64,000 nt of DNA, taken from NCBI RefSeq assembly GCF_947498805.1, contig NZ_CANMLT010000004.1, positions 310,001-374,000 on the forward strand, written 5' to 3'. Shown piece after piece: positions 1-8,034 of this stretch (positions are counted from its first letter, which is position 1; each line of letters begins with the position of its first letter). The notes under the pieces are model-generated. The model made no database searches and was not told the DNA's origin. It was given only the letters and a program-made list of their open reading frames with translations. This DNA comes from an uncultured Tenacibaculum sp. (GTDB taxonomy: Bacteria > Bacteroidota > Bacteroidia > Flavobacteriales > Flavobacteriaceae). The translations under genes were made by a program, and so were the position numbers.

Positions 1-762
1 ATTATGAAGTTCATGGTACCCTCCTTCGTATAATTTTAAAGAAGCCTTCTCAGTTTTACCAGCAAAAGACGCTGTACCTTTATAATCAATAATTTTATCT
101 TCTGTTCCGTGTAATAAAAGCATCGGAGTTTTTAAAGAAGCTGCATTTTCAATTGCCCAATCTGCTGCATCAAAAAATGACAAAGAAAAATTAGGGCTTA
201 TTTTATCATGTACTAATGCATCGTTTTCATATTTACTAACTTCTTCTGGAATACGTGAAATATGCGAAGTTTCAAGTTCGCTTGGTAAAGTAATAGAAGG
301 CGCAATTTTTTGCATAAATTTACCAATAGACAATTTCCAAGCAGGAGGTTGAAATGCCAGTTTTAACATAGGGCTGGTAGCAATAGTACCTACAAAATTA
401 TGTTCTTTTCGTAAAGTATAATTGATTACCGTATTCCCTCCCATTGAATGGCCATATAAGAACAATGACTTATCGCCAAACACATTTTTAGCTTCTTCTA
501 TTAGTTTAGTTACACTCTCTAAAACAACATCAAAACCAGGGTTGTGTCCACGTTTTCCAGTGGTTTTACCATGTCCGAAGTGATCAAAGGCAATTACACC
601 GTAGTTGTTATCGGTTAGTTTTTTAGCAACATGATGATATCTGTTAGAATGTTCTCCCATTCCGTGTACTAAAACCACAACCGCTTTAACGGTTTCTGGT
701 TGCCAATATTGACCAAAGAAAGTAGTTTTATGAAAGTTGAAGGTAAAGGTATTGTTTGTCAT
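1..762 (-). CDS. Alpha/beta hydrolase, monoacylglycerol-lipase-like (C-terminus cut by window edge)
   Basis: Reading the minus strand from an ATG at 762 gives 254 residues with no stop before the window edge. The protein resembles the serine-hydrolase 'Hydrolase_4'/monoacylglycerol lipase family. Visible motifs are an oxyanion-region HGMGEHSNRY near residues 34-43, the nucleophile elbow GHSMGG, an acid-loop HGTEDKI and a catalytic-His region GGYHELHN right at the edge. The catalytic triad therefore lies inside the window and probably only a short C-terminal tail is missing. No signal peptide is seen, so a cytoplasmic esterase or lipase acting on small acyl esters is likely. It is the last gene of a minus-strand run with the lipoprotein at 764-1276, one base away. 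Substrate is not inferable. Confidence 0.85.
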   Translation of the reverse strand, partial: MTNNTFTFNFHKTTFFGQYWQPETVKAVVVLVHGMGEHSNRYHHVAKKLTDNNYGVIAFDHFGHGKTTGKRGHNPGFDVVLESVTKLIEEAKNVFGDKSLFLYGHSMGGNTVINYTLRKEHNFVGTIATSPMLKLAFQPPAWKLSIGKFMQKIAPSITLPSELETSHISRIPEEVSKYENDALVHDKISPNFSLSFFDAADWAIENAASLKTPMLLLHGTEDKIIDYKGTASFAGKTEKASLKLYEGGYHELHN

Positions 763-763
763 T

Positions 764-1276
764 TTATTCTCTAATAATATCTCCGTTATCTAAAATTTTA
801 AAGTGCAAAGTAGATGGGTTGTCAGAAACATATTCTGTTAACTCAATGCTGTTTTTATCTAACTTTGAAGTAGTTTTTAATATACCATCTGTGATTTCAT
901 CATATGCCAATATCTGACTGTTAATAATGGTGAAATCTTTGTCGTAATTTACTAAAATAGAAATAACTTCTGTGTTATTTGGGTAAAAATAGTATACAAG
1001 AGATTGAAAGTTATCAGATATTTTAGGAAGGTAAGAAATTCCAATTTTGGCTTTCTCATTATTAAGTTGATCTTCAAAAATAGAAGGTAATTTTAGCAAC
1101 GCTTGTTCTTGTTTGTTTAAAAGTTTCCCTTCTACATGATTGCTAAAATTAGTGCTATCAACTAATGGTAAACTTTTTACAGGATAATCGTTTACAAAGG
1201 AATATTTATTGGTTTTACATGCAATACCAACAACTAGTAATGCAACTAAAGTTGCGGTTTTAAAAATGGTTTTCAT
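764..1276 (-). CDS. Small predicted lipoprotein, unknown function
   Basis: A 170-residue protein when started at the ATG at 1276. The longer frame reaching 1348 would add 24 residues that overlap pabB and bury the signal peptide. The start MKTIFKTATLVALLVVGIAC is a lipoprotein signal with a GIAC lipobox, so it is probably anchored in the envelope. The remainder has no motif I recognise; it looks like a globular periplasmic domain of alternating strands. It sits between pabB and the hydrolase, in the same direction and tightly spaced. Confidence 0.6.
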   Translation of the reverse strand: MKTIFKTATLVALLVVGIACKTNKYSFVNDYPVKSLPLVDSTNFSNHVEGKLLNKQEQALLKLPSIFEDQLNNEKAKIGISYLPKISDNFQSLVYYFYPNNTEVISILVNYDKDFTIINSQILAYDEITDGILKTTSKLDKNSIELTEYVSDNPSTLHFKILDNGDIIRE

Positions 1277-1299
1277 AGGATAAATATAGTTAAGTTTTC

Positions 1300-2610
1300 T
1301 TAGTTGTTTAAAAGAACATATTTCATGGCTTTTGCTTTTAAAAGACATTCTTCATATTCTTTTTCTGGAGTAGATTTAGCAGTTATAGCTCCTCCTACTG
1401 AATAAGAAACGTATTTTTCTTCGGCATTGTATAAAATACTTCTGATAATTACATTGAAATCAAAGTCGCCTTCTGGAGTAAAATACCCCATGGTTCCAGA
1501 ATACAAACCACGTTTGGTTTCCTCTAGTTTTTCAATGATTTGCATGGCGGAAATTTTCGGGGCTCCAGTCATACTTCCCATAGGAAATGTATCTTTAATG
1601 ACATCAACAGGGTGAGTAGTGCTTTCAATTTCTGAAACTACAGTAGATATTAATTGATGTACTTGTTTAAAAGAATATACTTTACATAATTCTTCTACCT
1701 GTACACTTCCTTTTTTTGCAGTTCTTGACAAATCATTTCGAACTAAATCAACAATCATAATATTTTCAGATCGCTCCTTTTCGTCTCTTGCTAAATCAAA
1801 AGCGATTTTTTCATCTTCAATTGGATTTACAAATCGCTTAGCAGTGCCTTTAATGGGTTGTGAAATAATTTTATTGCCTTGCTTTCTTATATAACGTTCT
1901 GGAGTAGCAGAAAGTAAATAATGCTCTTCATTTTTAAAGAACGTTGCAAAAGGAGGTTCTGATATTTTATTTAAATGCTGATAGATTTTAAACGGATTTA
2001 TAACCGTATTCTCTGCATAAAACTCTTGACAAAAGTTTGCTTCGTATATATCACCTCTATGAATATGTTCTAAAACCTTAGCTACTTTTTCATGGTATTC
2101 ATCTTTGTGAATACGAAGTTTGATTTTTACTTCATTAGTTTCTTCTTGAGGATACTGTTGAATATTCGGGTTGGTTTCAATAATATCTTCAAAATCTTCC
2201 TCTAATTCATCATCAATCATTTGCAAGTAATGAAACTCAACAGTATTTCCTTTAATGAAAATTAATTTTTGAGGCTGAAAGAAATATAAATCCGGAAAAT
2301 GAAGTCCATCAAAATTTTGAGACCTTAGTTTTTCGGTATCGTTTTTAACATCGTAACTTATATATCCAAAAAGATAATCTTTGGTAAAAGATTGGTACTC
2401 TTTTAACTTCTCAAAAGCATTGTGATAATCTGTTTTGATAGAGGTAAACTCATCTAAAGCAACGGCACATTGAAACGAAGAATACTCTTGCTTGTAATTG
2501 TTAGAATCTAACCAAACAATAGTTTCGTATTGTTGAGCCCAAGCAAAAAGTTTTTCTTGAAACACTCGAATATCGTCAACCGAAAAGTTACGCTGTGTTC
2601 TTTTTGACAT
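1300..2610 (-). CDS. pabB: Aminodeoxychorismate synthase component I
   Basis: 436 residues of the chorismate-binding enzyme family (TrpE/PabB/MenF). The C-terminal catalytic domain carries PIKGT at about residues 252-256, followed by DEKERSENIMIVDLVRNDL, GSMTGAPK and the terminal GGAIT region. The lysine in PIKGT (K254) is the PabB signature, where anthranilate synthase has alanine, so this should make 4-amino-4-deoxychorismate for folate synthesis together with a PabA glutaminase not present here. The N-terminal half is the more variable partner domain. A TAnnTTTG box lies only a few bases upstream of the ATG at 2610. TrpE is the alternative but the lysine argues against it. Confidence 0.9.
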   Translation of the reverse strand: MSKRTQRNFSVDDIRVFQEKLFAWAQQYETIVWLDSNNYKQEYSSFQCAVALDEFTSIKTDYHNAFEKLKEYQSFTKDYLFGYISYDVKNDTEKLRSQNFDGLHFPDLYFFQPQKLIFIKGNTVEFHYLQMIDDELEEDFEDIIETNPNIQQYPQEETNEVKIKLRIHKDEYHEKVAKVLEHIHRGDIYEANFCQEFYAENTVINPFKIYQHLNKISEPPFATFFKNEEHYLLSATPERYIRKQGNKIISQPIKGTAKRFVNPIEDEKIAFDLARDEKERSENIMIVDLVRNDLSRTAKKGSVQVEELCKVYSFKQVHQLISTVVSEIESTTHPVDVIKDTFPMGSMTGAPKISAMQIIEKLEETKRGLYSGTMGYFTPEGDFDFNVIIRSILYNAEEKYVSYSVGGAITAKSTPEKEYEECLLKAKAMKYVLLNN

Positions 2611-2614
2611 GCGA

Positions 2615-2622
2615 CAAAAATA
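2615..2622 (-). promoter_or_regulatory. -7 promoter box of pabB (TATTTTTG)
   Basis: On the minus strand these bases read TATTTTTG, matching the Bacteroidota -7 consensus TAnnTTTG. The box ends five bases before the pabB ATG, so the transcript would have almost no leader. Confidence 0.5.
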
Positions 2623-2646
2623 GAAAATGAAGAGAATATTCCTGTT

Positions 2647-2654
2647 TACTTTTG
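2647..2654 (+). promoter_or_regulatory. -7 promoter box of the pxp operon (TACTTTTG)
   Basis: TACTTTTG matches TAnnTTTG and lies 33 bases before the ATG of the first operon gene at 2688. It is the only clear box between pabB and this gene on the plus strand. Confidence 0.5.
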
Positions 2655-2687
2655 TTACTTTTATAAAAATTTAAGTATTCAAACCCA

Positions 2688-3791
2688 ATGAAAAAAATAT
2701 ATCTCCTAGGATTGATTTGTTTAGGTATAGCTTGTAAACAGGCAGATACTGAAAAGAAAGAGGTAAAAGAAGTGAAGGAAGTAGCGGCTCCTGAGCTAAA
2801 CTTAGCACAAGCAAATAAGCTAGCTTTTTTACCTGTAAGTTGTATTAATGTAGAGTATCCAAACAAGCTTAATCAGGTTATTGGGGGAGGAGAAGATTTA
2901 CAATCTCCCAAAGAATTACACCCTGCTTTTTATGGATGTTTCGATTGGCACTCTTCTGTACATGGACATTGGAGTTTGGTTTCTTTATTAAAACAATTTC
3001 CAAATTTGAACAATGCCGAATCTATTAAGCAACAGCTATTGGCTAATATTTCTAAGGAAAATATAGAAAAAGAAGTAGCGTATTTTCATGGAAAGCATAA
3101 TAAATCTTGGGAAAGAACTTATGGTTGGGCATGGTTGTTAAAGCTAGCAGAAGAATTACATACTTGGGATAACCCTGTAGCAAAACAATTAGAAGAAAAC
3201 TTACAACCATTAACAGACTTAATGGTTACCAAATACGTGGAGTTTTTACCAAAGCTTAAATATCCAATTAGAGTAGGAGAGCATACCAATACGGCATTCG
3301 GATTAACCTTTGCATGGGATTATGCGAATACCGTAGGGAATAACAAGTTGAAAGACTTGATTAAAAAGAGAGCTAGAGCTTTTTACTTAAAAGATGCACA
3401 CTGCCCGTTATCTTGGGAACCAAGCGGATATGATTTCTTATCGCCTTGCTTGCAAGAAGCAGCCATCATGAAACGTATTATGTCACCAGCAGAATTCAGG
3501 TTATGGTTTGCAGATTTCCTTCCGCAGTTAAAAAACAAAGGTTTTACTTTAAATGTAGGAGAAGTGTCTGATAGAAAAGATGGGAAGTTAGTGCATTTAG
3601 ATGGTGTTAATTTCTCTAGAGCTTGGGCATTGTATAGAATTGTAGATGGCATGCCAGAATTAAAACATTTAAAAAATGTTGCAAACGAACATATCAATTA
3701 TTCATTACCAAATCTAGTAGGAGATAGTTATGAAGGTGGTCATTGGCTAGGAAGTTTTGCTATTTATGCTTTAAACGCTACGAAAAAATGA
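2688..3791 (+). CDS. DUF2891 family lipoprotein in the 5-oxoproline operon
   Basis: 367 residues beginning MKKIYLLGLICLGIAC, a lipoprotein signal with lipobox GIAC, followed by a short Lys/Glu linker and a long alpha-helical domain. Landmarks are YGCFDWHSSVHGHW (about 84-97), KHNKSWERTYGWAW (about 137-150), a GEHTNTAFGL stretch and CPLSWEPSGYDFLSPCLQEA. I recognise this as the DUF2891 family; the conserved His, Trp and Glu in these blocks suggest an all-helical toroid enzyme, but no activity is established that I know of. It overlaps the transporter start by ATGA and heads the pxp operon. From memory DUF2891 genes are often found next to pyroglutamate-related genes, which fits. Function remains unknown. 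Confidence 0.8.
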   Translation: MKKIYLLGLICLGIACKQADTEKKEVKEVKEVAAPELNLAQANKLAFLPVSCINVEYPNKLNQVIGGGEDLQSPKELHPAFYGCFDWHSSVHGHWSLVSLLKQFPNLNNAESIKQQLLANISKENIEKEVAYFHGKHNKSWERTYGWAWLLKLAEELHTWDNPVAKQLEENLQPLTDLMVTKYVEFLPKLKYPIRVGEHTNTAFGLTFAWDYANTVGNNKLKDLIKKRARAFYLKDAHCPLSWEPSGYDFLSPCLQEAAIMKRIMSPAEFRLWFADFLPQLKNKGFTLNVGEVSDRKDGKLVHLDGVNFSRAWALYRIVDGMPELKHLKNVANEHINYSLPNLVGDSYEGGHWLGSFAIYALNATKK

Positions 3792-5014
3792 TCAAGAAGT
3801 GGTTTAAAAACATTGGACCAGGAACCTTAGTAGCGGCTGCATTTATTGGCCCCGGAACGGTTACCTTATGTACACTTGCTGGAGTAAACTTCGGAATGAA
3901 TTTATTGTGGGCAATGTTGCTATCTATCATTGCTACTATTGTATTACAAGAAATGGCTGCACGATTGGGAATTATTTCTCAAAAAGGATTGTCTGAAGTA
4001 ATTCGAGAAGAAATAAAATCACCATTCTTTAGGCAGTTCATTACGGTATTAATTCTTTCGGCCATTGTAATAGGAAATGCTTCGTATGAAGCAGGAAATA
4101 TCAGTGGGGGAATTTTAGGGTTGGAAACTGTATTTGGAAGTTGGTTAATTTCCATTGGAGGTTTTACCGTGAATGTAATGAGTTTAGTTATTGGGATTAT
4201 TGCCTTTGCCTTATTATATATCGGGAATTATAAGTTTTTAGAAAGAGCATTAGTAGCATTAGTATTGTTAATGAGTGTTTCTTTTCTAATTACTGCTATT
4301 GTTACCAAACCGAACTTATTGGAAGTTTTTAAGGGAATGTTCATTCCTAAGTTTCCAGAGAAAAGCTTGTTAACTATTATTGGATTAATTGGAACTACAG
4401 TAGTGCCTTATAATTTGTTTTTACATGCTTCTTTAGTAAAAGAAAAATGGAAAACATCGGATGATTTATCCCTTGCTAAAAAAGATACTATTATTTCGAT
4501 TGTATTAGGTGGATTGGTTTCTATGGCTATTATCATTTCAGCAGCGGCAATTAATTCTTCAGAAATTAATAATGCAGCAGATTTAGCTAAAGGATTAGAG
4601 CCGTTATATGGAAGTTTCTCGAAATACTTCTTGGCGCTAGGATTGTTTGCAGCAGGAATCACTTCAGCAATTACTGCACCTTTAGCAGCAGCTTATGTTG
4701 CCAAAGGATGCTTAGGATGGCAAGATGGATTAAAATCAAAACGTTTTCGTGCAGTATGGATAATCATTTTAGCCATTGGAGTAGTATTCTCTTCGATAGG
4801 AATTAAACCAATTGAAATTATCAAGTTTGCTCAAGTAGCCAATGGAATGTTACTGCCTGTAGTAGCTGGAATCTTATTATGGATCATGAACAAGAAATCG
4901 GTATTAGGAAACTATAGCAATACCAAATTGCAGAACTTTATTGGTTTGTTCATTTTAACTATGAGTATATTCTTAGGATTGAAAAGTATTTTAAAAGTAT
5001 TTAATGTATTCTAA
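3788..5014 (+). CDS. Nramp-superfamily transporter lacking the metal-binding residues; candidate 5-oxoproline importer
   Basis: 408 residues and about 11 membrane segments, started at the ATG at 3788 that overlaps the upstream stop (ATGA). The fold signature of Nramp/SLC11 is clear around TM1 and TM6. However the TM1 metal motif DPGN reads GPGT (G21, T24), and the TM6 block ATVMPH reads TTVVPY (T203, V206, Y208). All four canonical metal-ligand side chains are therefore replaced. The closest context parallel I know is Bacillus subtilis YcsG, an Nramp-like protein encoded with pxpABC (ycsF-kipI-kipA). It overlaps pxpA by 11 bases. I infer uptake of 5-oxoproline or a related organic acid rather than manganese or iron; the substrate is not proven by sequence. 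Confidence 0.85.
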   Translation: MIKKWFKNIGPGTLVAAAFIGPGTVTLCTLAGVNFGMNLLWAMLLSIIATIVLQEMAARLGIISQKGLSEVIREEIKSPFFRQFITVLILSAIVIGNASYEAGNISGGILGLETVFGSWLISIGGFTVNVMSLVIGIIAFALLYIGNYKFLERALVALVLLMSVSFLITAIVTKPNLLEVFKGMFIPKFPEKSLLTIIGLIGTTVVPYNLFLHASLVKEKWKTSDDLSLAKKDTIISIVLGGLVSMAIIISAAAINSSEINNAADLAKGLEPLYGSFSKYFLALGLFAAGITSAITAPLAAAYVAKGCLGWQDGLKSKRFRAVWIIILAIGVVFSSIGIKPIEIIKFAQVANGMLLPVVAGILLWIMNKKSVLGNYSNTKLQNFIGLFILTMSIFLGLKSILKVFNVF

Positions 5015-5744
5015 ATATGCTATAGATATCAATTGTGATGTAGGAGAAGGTGTTGGAAATGAAGCATCGTTAATGCCTTATGTTTCTTCTTGTAATATTT
5101 CCTGCGGAGCACATGCTGGAAGTGTAACTGTAATGGATGAAGTGATAGGTTTAGCAAAAAAACATAAAGTAAAAATTGGTGCGCACCCTTCTTTTCCAGA
5201 CAGAGAAAACTTTGGAAGGGTGGTCATGGATATTGCTCCAGAAACGTTACAAAAAAGTATCGAAGAGCAAATACTGTTATTAAAAGAAAGAGCTGATTTA
5301 CAAGAAGTCACCTTGCATCATATAAAACCCCATGGAGCTTTGTATAATCTTATTGCTAAAGACAAGGTAATGGCACAATTGGTCATACGAGCTATTCAAA
5401 ACACCTGTCCGGATCTGTTTTTATATGTTCCTTATAACTCAATGATTGCTGAAGAAGCTTTAAAGAATAATATACAAATACAATACGAAGCTTTTGCCGA
5501 TAGAAATTACAATGAGGATTTAACTTTGGTGTCAAGAAATCAAGAAAACGCTTTAATTACTAATAAAGAAGAAGTATTTGCTCATGTAAAAAGAATGATT
5601 GTAGCACAACAAGTACAAACCATTGGAGGGATTAAAGATATTATAGCAGATACCATTTGTGTACATGGAGATACTGAGAATGCTGTAGTATTGGTATCCT
5701 ATATTCACGCAAAACTAAAAGAAAACGAGATAACCATTGCTTAA
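5004..5744 (+). CDS. pxpA: 5-oxoprolinase subunit A (LamB/YcsF family)
   Basis: 246 residues starting IDINCDVGEG, the hallmark of the LamB/YcsF family, followed by LMPYVSSCNISCGAHAG, KIGAHPSFPDRENFGR and the HHIKPHGALYN block. With PxpB and PxpC it forms the prokaryotic ATP-dependent 5-oxoprolinase, which opens 5-oxoproline (pyroglutamate) to L-glutamate. Length is normal for the family. The start codon lies inside the transporter gene (11-base overlap) and its end overlaps pxpB by 8 bases, indicating translational coupling. Confidence 0.93.
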   Translation: MYSKYAIDINCDVGEGVGNEASLMPYVSSCNISCGAHAGSVTVMDEVIGLAKKHKVKIGAHPSFPDRENFGRVVMDIAPETLQKSIEEQILLLKERADLQEVTLHHIKPHGALYNLIAKDKVMAQLVIRAIQNTCPDLFLYVPYNSMIAEEALKNNIQIQYEAFADRNYNEDLTLVSRNQENALITNKEEVFAHVKRMIVAQQVQTIGGIKDIIADTICVHGDTENAVVLVSYIHAKLKENEITIA

Positions 5745-6420
5745 AGAACCAACATATAAATTATTTGGAGAACGAGCTATTTTAATAGAGTGGGAAGCTA
5801 TAATGTCGGAAATAATTATAGCAGATATTACCCGATTTGAACAGTTGGTACAATTAGAAAAACAAGAGGTAATTGAAGATAGTATTATTGGCTATCATTC
5901 TTTAATGTTGGTTTATAAGGAAGCTCCTAAAAAAGATGAAATAGAGGAATTGCAAGAACTCTATCAAAATAAATATTCCTCTAGAAAAGTAGAAAGTACC
6001 TTGTGGAAAATTCCTGTATGCTATGATACTCAATTGGGAGTTGATTTAGAAGAATTGGCAAAGAGTTTAGAATTAACACCTCAAGAACTTATAGAAAAAC
6101 ATAGTAACACAGTGTACAGTGTATATTTTATAGGCTTTTTACCTGGTTTTCTCTATTTAGGAGGTTTAGAAAAATGTTTGCATTTTCCTAGAAAAGCTAC
6201 ACCAAGATTACAAGTGCCTAAAGGATCGGTTGCTATTGGTGGAAGTCAAACAGGTATTTATCCGCAACAAAGTGCAGGAGGATGGAATATCATAGGAAGA
6301 ACTCCCATATCGCTATTTGATGTACATAAACAAGAACCTTGTTTTGCAAAATCAGGAGATAAAATACAATTTGTACCCATAAGTCTTTCTGAATATAAAG
6401 AGCTTAGTAAGCAAGAGTAA
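5737..6420 (+). CDS. pxpB: 5-oxoprolinase subunit B (KipI family)
   Basis: 227 residues, started at a TTG codon at 5737 that overlaps the end of pxpA; the next in-frame ATG is inside conserved sequence, so TTG is preferred. The C-terminal KipI/AHS1 domain is recognisable from GFLPGFLYLGGL, FPRKATPRLQVPKGSVAIGG and YPQQSAGGWNIIGRTP. It acts with PxpA and PxpC in ATP-dependent cleavage of 5-oxoproline. In Bacillus the homologue KipI also inhibits the sporulation kinase KinA, a role not expected here. The following gene is an unrelated lipoprotein rather than pxpC. Confidence 0.92.
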   Translation: MLKEPTYKLFGERAILIEWEAIMSEIIIADITRFEQLVQLEKQEVIEDSIIGYHSLMLVYKEAPKKDEIEELQELYQNKYSSRKVESTLWKIPVCYDTQLGVDLEELAKSLELTPQELIEKHSNTVYSVYFIGFLPGFLYLGGLEKCLHFPRKATPRLQVPKGSVAIGGSQTGIYPQQSAGGWNIIGRTPISLFDVHKQEPCFAKSGDKIQFVPISLSEYKELSKQE

Positions 6421-6497
6421 CGTTAATCACAAAGATTCCTTCTTATATAACGCAACCATTCCGTTATTTTTTTATCTATTAATAAAACTCAGAGAGT

Positions 6498-6959
6498 ATG
6501 AATAGATATGTTTTACTTGTTTTGATGGCAATAATGACTTTAAGTTGTAATACAAATGATGATGGTTTAGAAGGAGTAGAGGTAAGATCAACTCTTATTG
6601 CAGATGATGTTCTTTATGGAGCAGGAAGAGAAGGAATTAACAAAGAGAATTTTGTGATTACCAATACTAATGATTGGGATAATTTGGCAGCTAAAATGAA
6701 TGCTGTAAATAATGCAACTCAAAATTTTACAGAAACAGATATTGACTTTTCTAAATATACAGTGATAGCTGTTTTTGATGAAGTAAGACCTACTGGAGGA
6801 TATGATATCTCATTAGAAATAAAGGAAACTACGAATAGGACTCTTGTAAAAATATCTAATACAGGACCATCAATAGGAAGCGGTGCGACTACGGTTGTTA
6901 CTCAGCCCTATGTGATTCGTAAAATTCAAAAGACAGATTTACCTGTCGTGTTTAATTAA
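6498..6959 (+). CDS. Lipoprotein with PrcB_C-like domain, inserted between pxpB and pxpC
   Basis: 153 residues starting MNRYVLLVLMAIMTLSC, a lipoprotein signal with lipobox LSC. The C-terminal half contains FDEVRPTGGYDISL and ends with a strand-rich tail, matching the PrcB_C domain, first named from a subunit of the Treponema PrcB-PrtP protease complex. The domain is thought to be a small protein-interaction module, and no catalytic residues are visible. It is separated by 77 and 97 bases from pxpB and pxpC, much looser than the rest of the operon, so it may be a later insertion. A role in 5-oxoproline use is not evident. Confidence 0.7.
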   Translation: MNRYVLLVLMAIMTLSCNTNDDGLEGVEVRSTLIADDVLYGAGREGINKENFVITNTNDWDNLAAKMNAVNNATQNFTETDIDFSKYTVIAVFDEVRPTGGYDISLEIKETTNRTLVKISNTGPSIGSGATTVVTQPYVIRKIQKTDLPVVFN

Positions 6960-7056
6960 AGGTTGTTTGTAATATTGCTTTGTGTGGTAGGGGACATTTT
7001 TGCTTTATTTATTAAATTAGAGTTTTAAAATGAAATACTGTGCAAAGCAATTTTAA

Positions 7057-7899
7057 ATGATAAAAGTACTAGCTTCAGGAATATATAGCAGCATTCAAGA
7101 TATTGGTAGAAAAGGTTTCCGAAAAATTGGAGTTCCTATCTCTGGGACTATGGATGCTTTTTCGGCACAATTAGCCAATCATTTATTACGTAATAAAGAA
7201 GACGCAGCGGTCATTGAAGTTACTTTTGGAGGTTGTAAGCTAGAATTTCTAACAGATACTTTTGTGTGTATAACGGGAGCTGACTTTTTTCCTAAACTCA
7301 ATGATACATCCATTCAATTAAATACAGTGCAAAAAGTAACTAAAGGAAGCATATTGTCCTTTGGAAAAAGAAACTATGGTGTACGTACTTATATAGGAGT
7401 TTTAGGAGGGATACAAACCGAAGAGTTCTTAAATAGTCGAAGCTATTATAAAGGAGTTACTCCTATGTTTGTTATACAAAAGGGTACTATGTTGCCTATT
7501 GTGAATGTTAAAAATCACTTCCAACCAAGTTTAGCGAAGGTAAAAGTGAATGAATCACATTTTACTTCAAATGATATTTCGTGTTTTAAAGGACCTGAAT
7601 TTGACTTGTTATCTCCTGAACAAATAGCACTACTTAAAGAAACCTTGTTTAGCATTTCACAAGACAATAGTCGTATGGGGTATCGATTGAATGAAGTTAT
7701 ACCAAATACTTTTGATTCTATGCTTACCTCTGGAGTATTACCAGGCACGGTACAACTTACCCCTTCTGGAAAATTGATGGTGTTAATGCACGATTGTCAA
7801 GTTACCGGAGGCTATCCTCGAGTACTGCAGCTTTCTGAAAATGCTATAAATATCCTTGCTCAAAAAACTACGGGAGATACATTTAGGTTTGTGTTTTGA
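7057..7899 (+). CDS. pxpC: 5-oxoprolinase subunit C (KipA/AHS2 family)
   Basis: 280 residues. The N-terminus (SGIYSSIQDIGRKGFRKIGVPISGTMDAFSA, written here as positions about 7-37) is the classic AHS2/KipA opening, and EVTFGGCKLEF, SSGVLPGTVQ-like and GGYPRVLQL blocks follow. The family is often mislabelled biotin-dependent carboxyltransferase or urea amidolyase because of a shared domain. With PxpA and PxpB it completes 5-oxoprolinase. It is the last gene of the operon and is followed by a strong hairpin at 7981-8009. Confidence 0.93.
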   Translation: MIKVLASGIYSSIQDIGRKGFRKIGVPISGTMDAFSAQLANHLLRNKEDAAVIEVTFGGCKLEFLTDTFVCITGADFFPKLNDTSIQLNTVQKVTKGSILSFGKRNYGVRTYIGVLGGIQTEEFLNSRSYYKGVTPMFVIQKGTMLPIVNVKNHFQPSLAKVKVNESHFTSNDISCFKGPEFDLLSPEQIALLKETLFSISQDNSRMGYRLNEVIPNTFDSMLTSGVLPGTVQLTPSGKLMVLMHDCQVTGGYPRVLQLSENAINILAQKTTGDTFRFVF

Positions 7900-7980
7900 A
7901 TAAAAAGAAACTGATTTAATTTTTATACATCTAAGAATTACTTATGTATAAAAGAGAAGGATTTTTTTTGTGAAGAAAAA

Positions 7981-8009
7981 AAACCTCACAGTAACTGTGA
8001 GGTTTTTTT
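7981..8009. terminator. Bidirectional terminator between pxpC and hppA
   Basis: Arms AAACCTCACAG and CTGTGAGGTTT pair perfectly around a TAA loop, with T-runs on the plus strand and A-runs before it, so it can stop transcription of both convergent genes. Confidence 0.85.
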
Positions 8010-8034
8010 GATTTATACTTACTTAAGTAATAAG

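Noticed and set aside
3788..5014. Annotation as a manganese/iron Nramp transporter (MntH)
   Set aside because: All canonical metal ligands in TM1 and TM6 are substituted and the operon is for 5-oxoproline.
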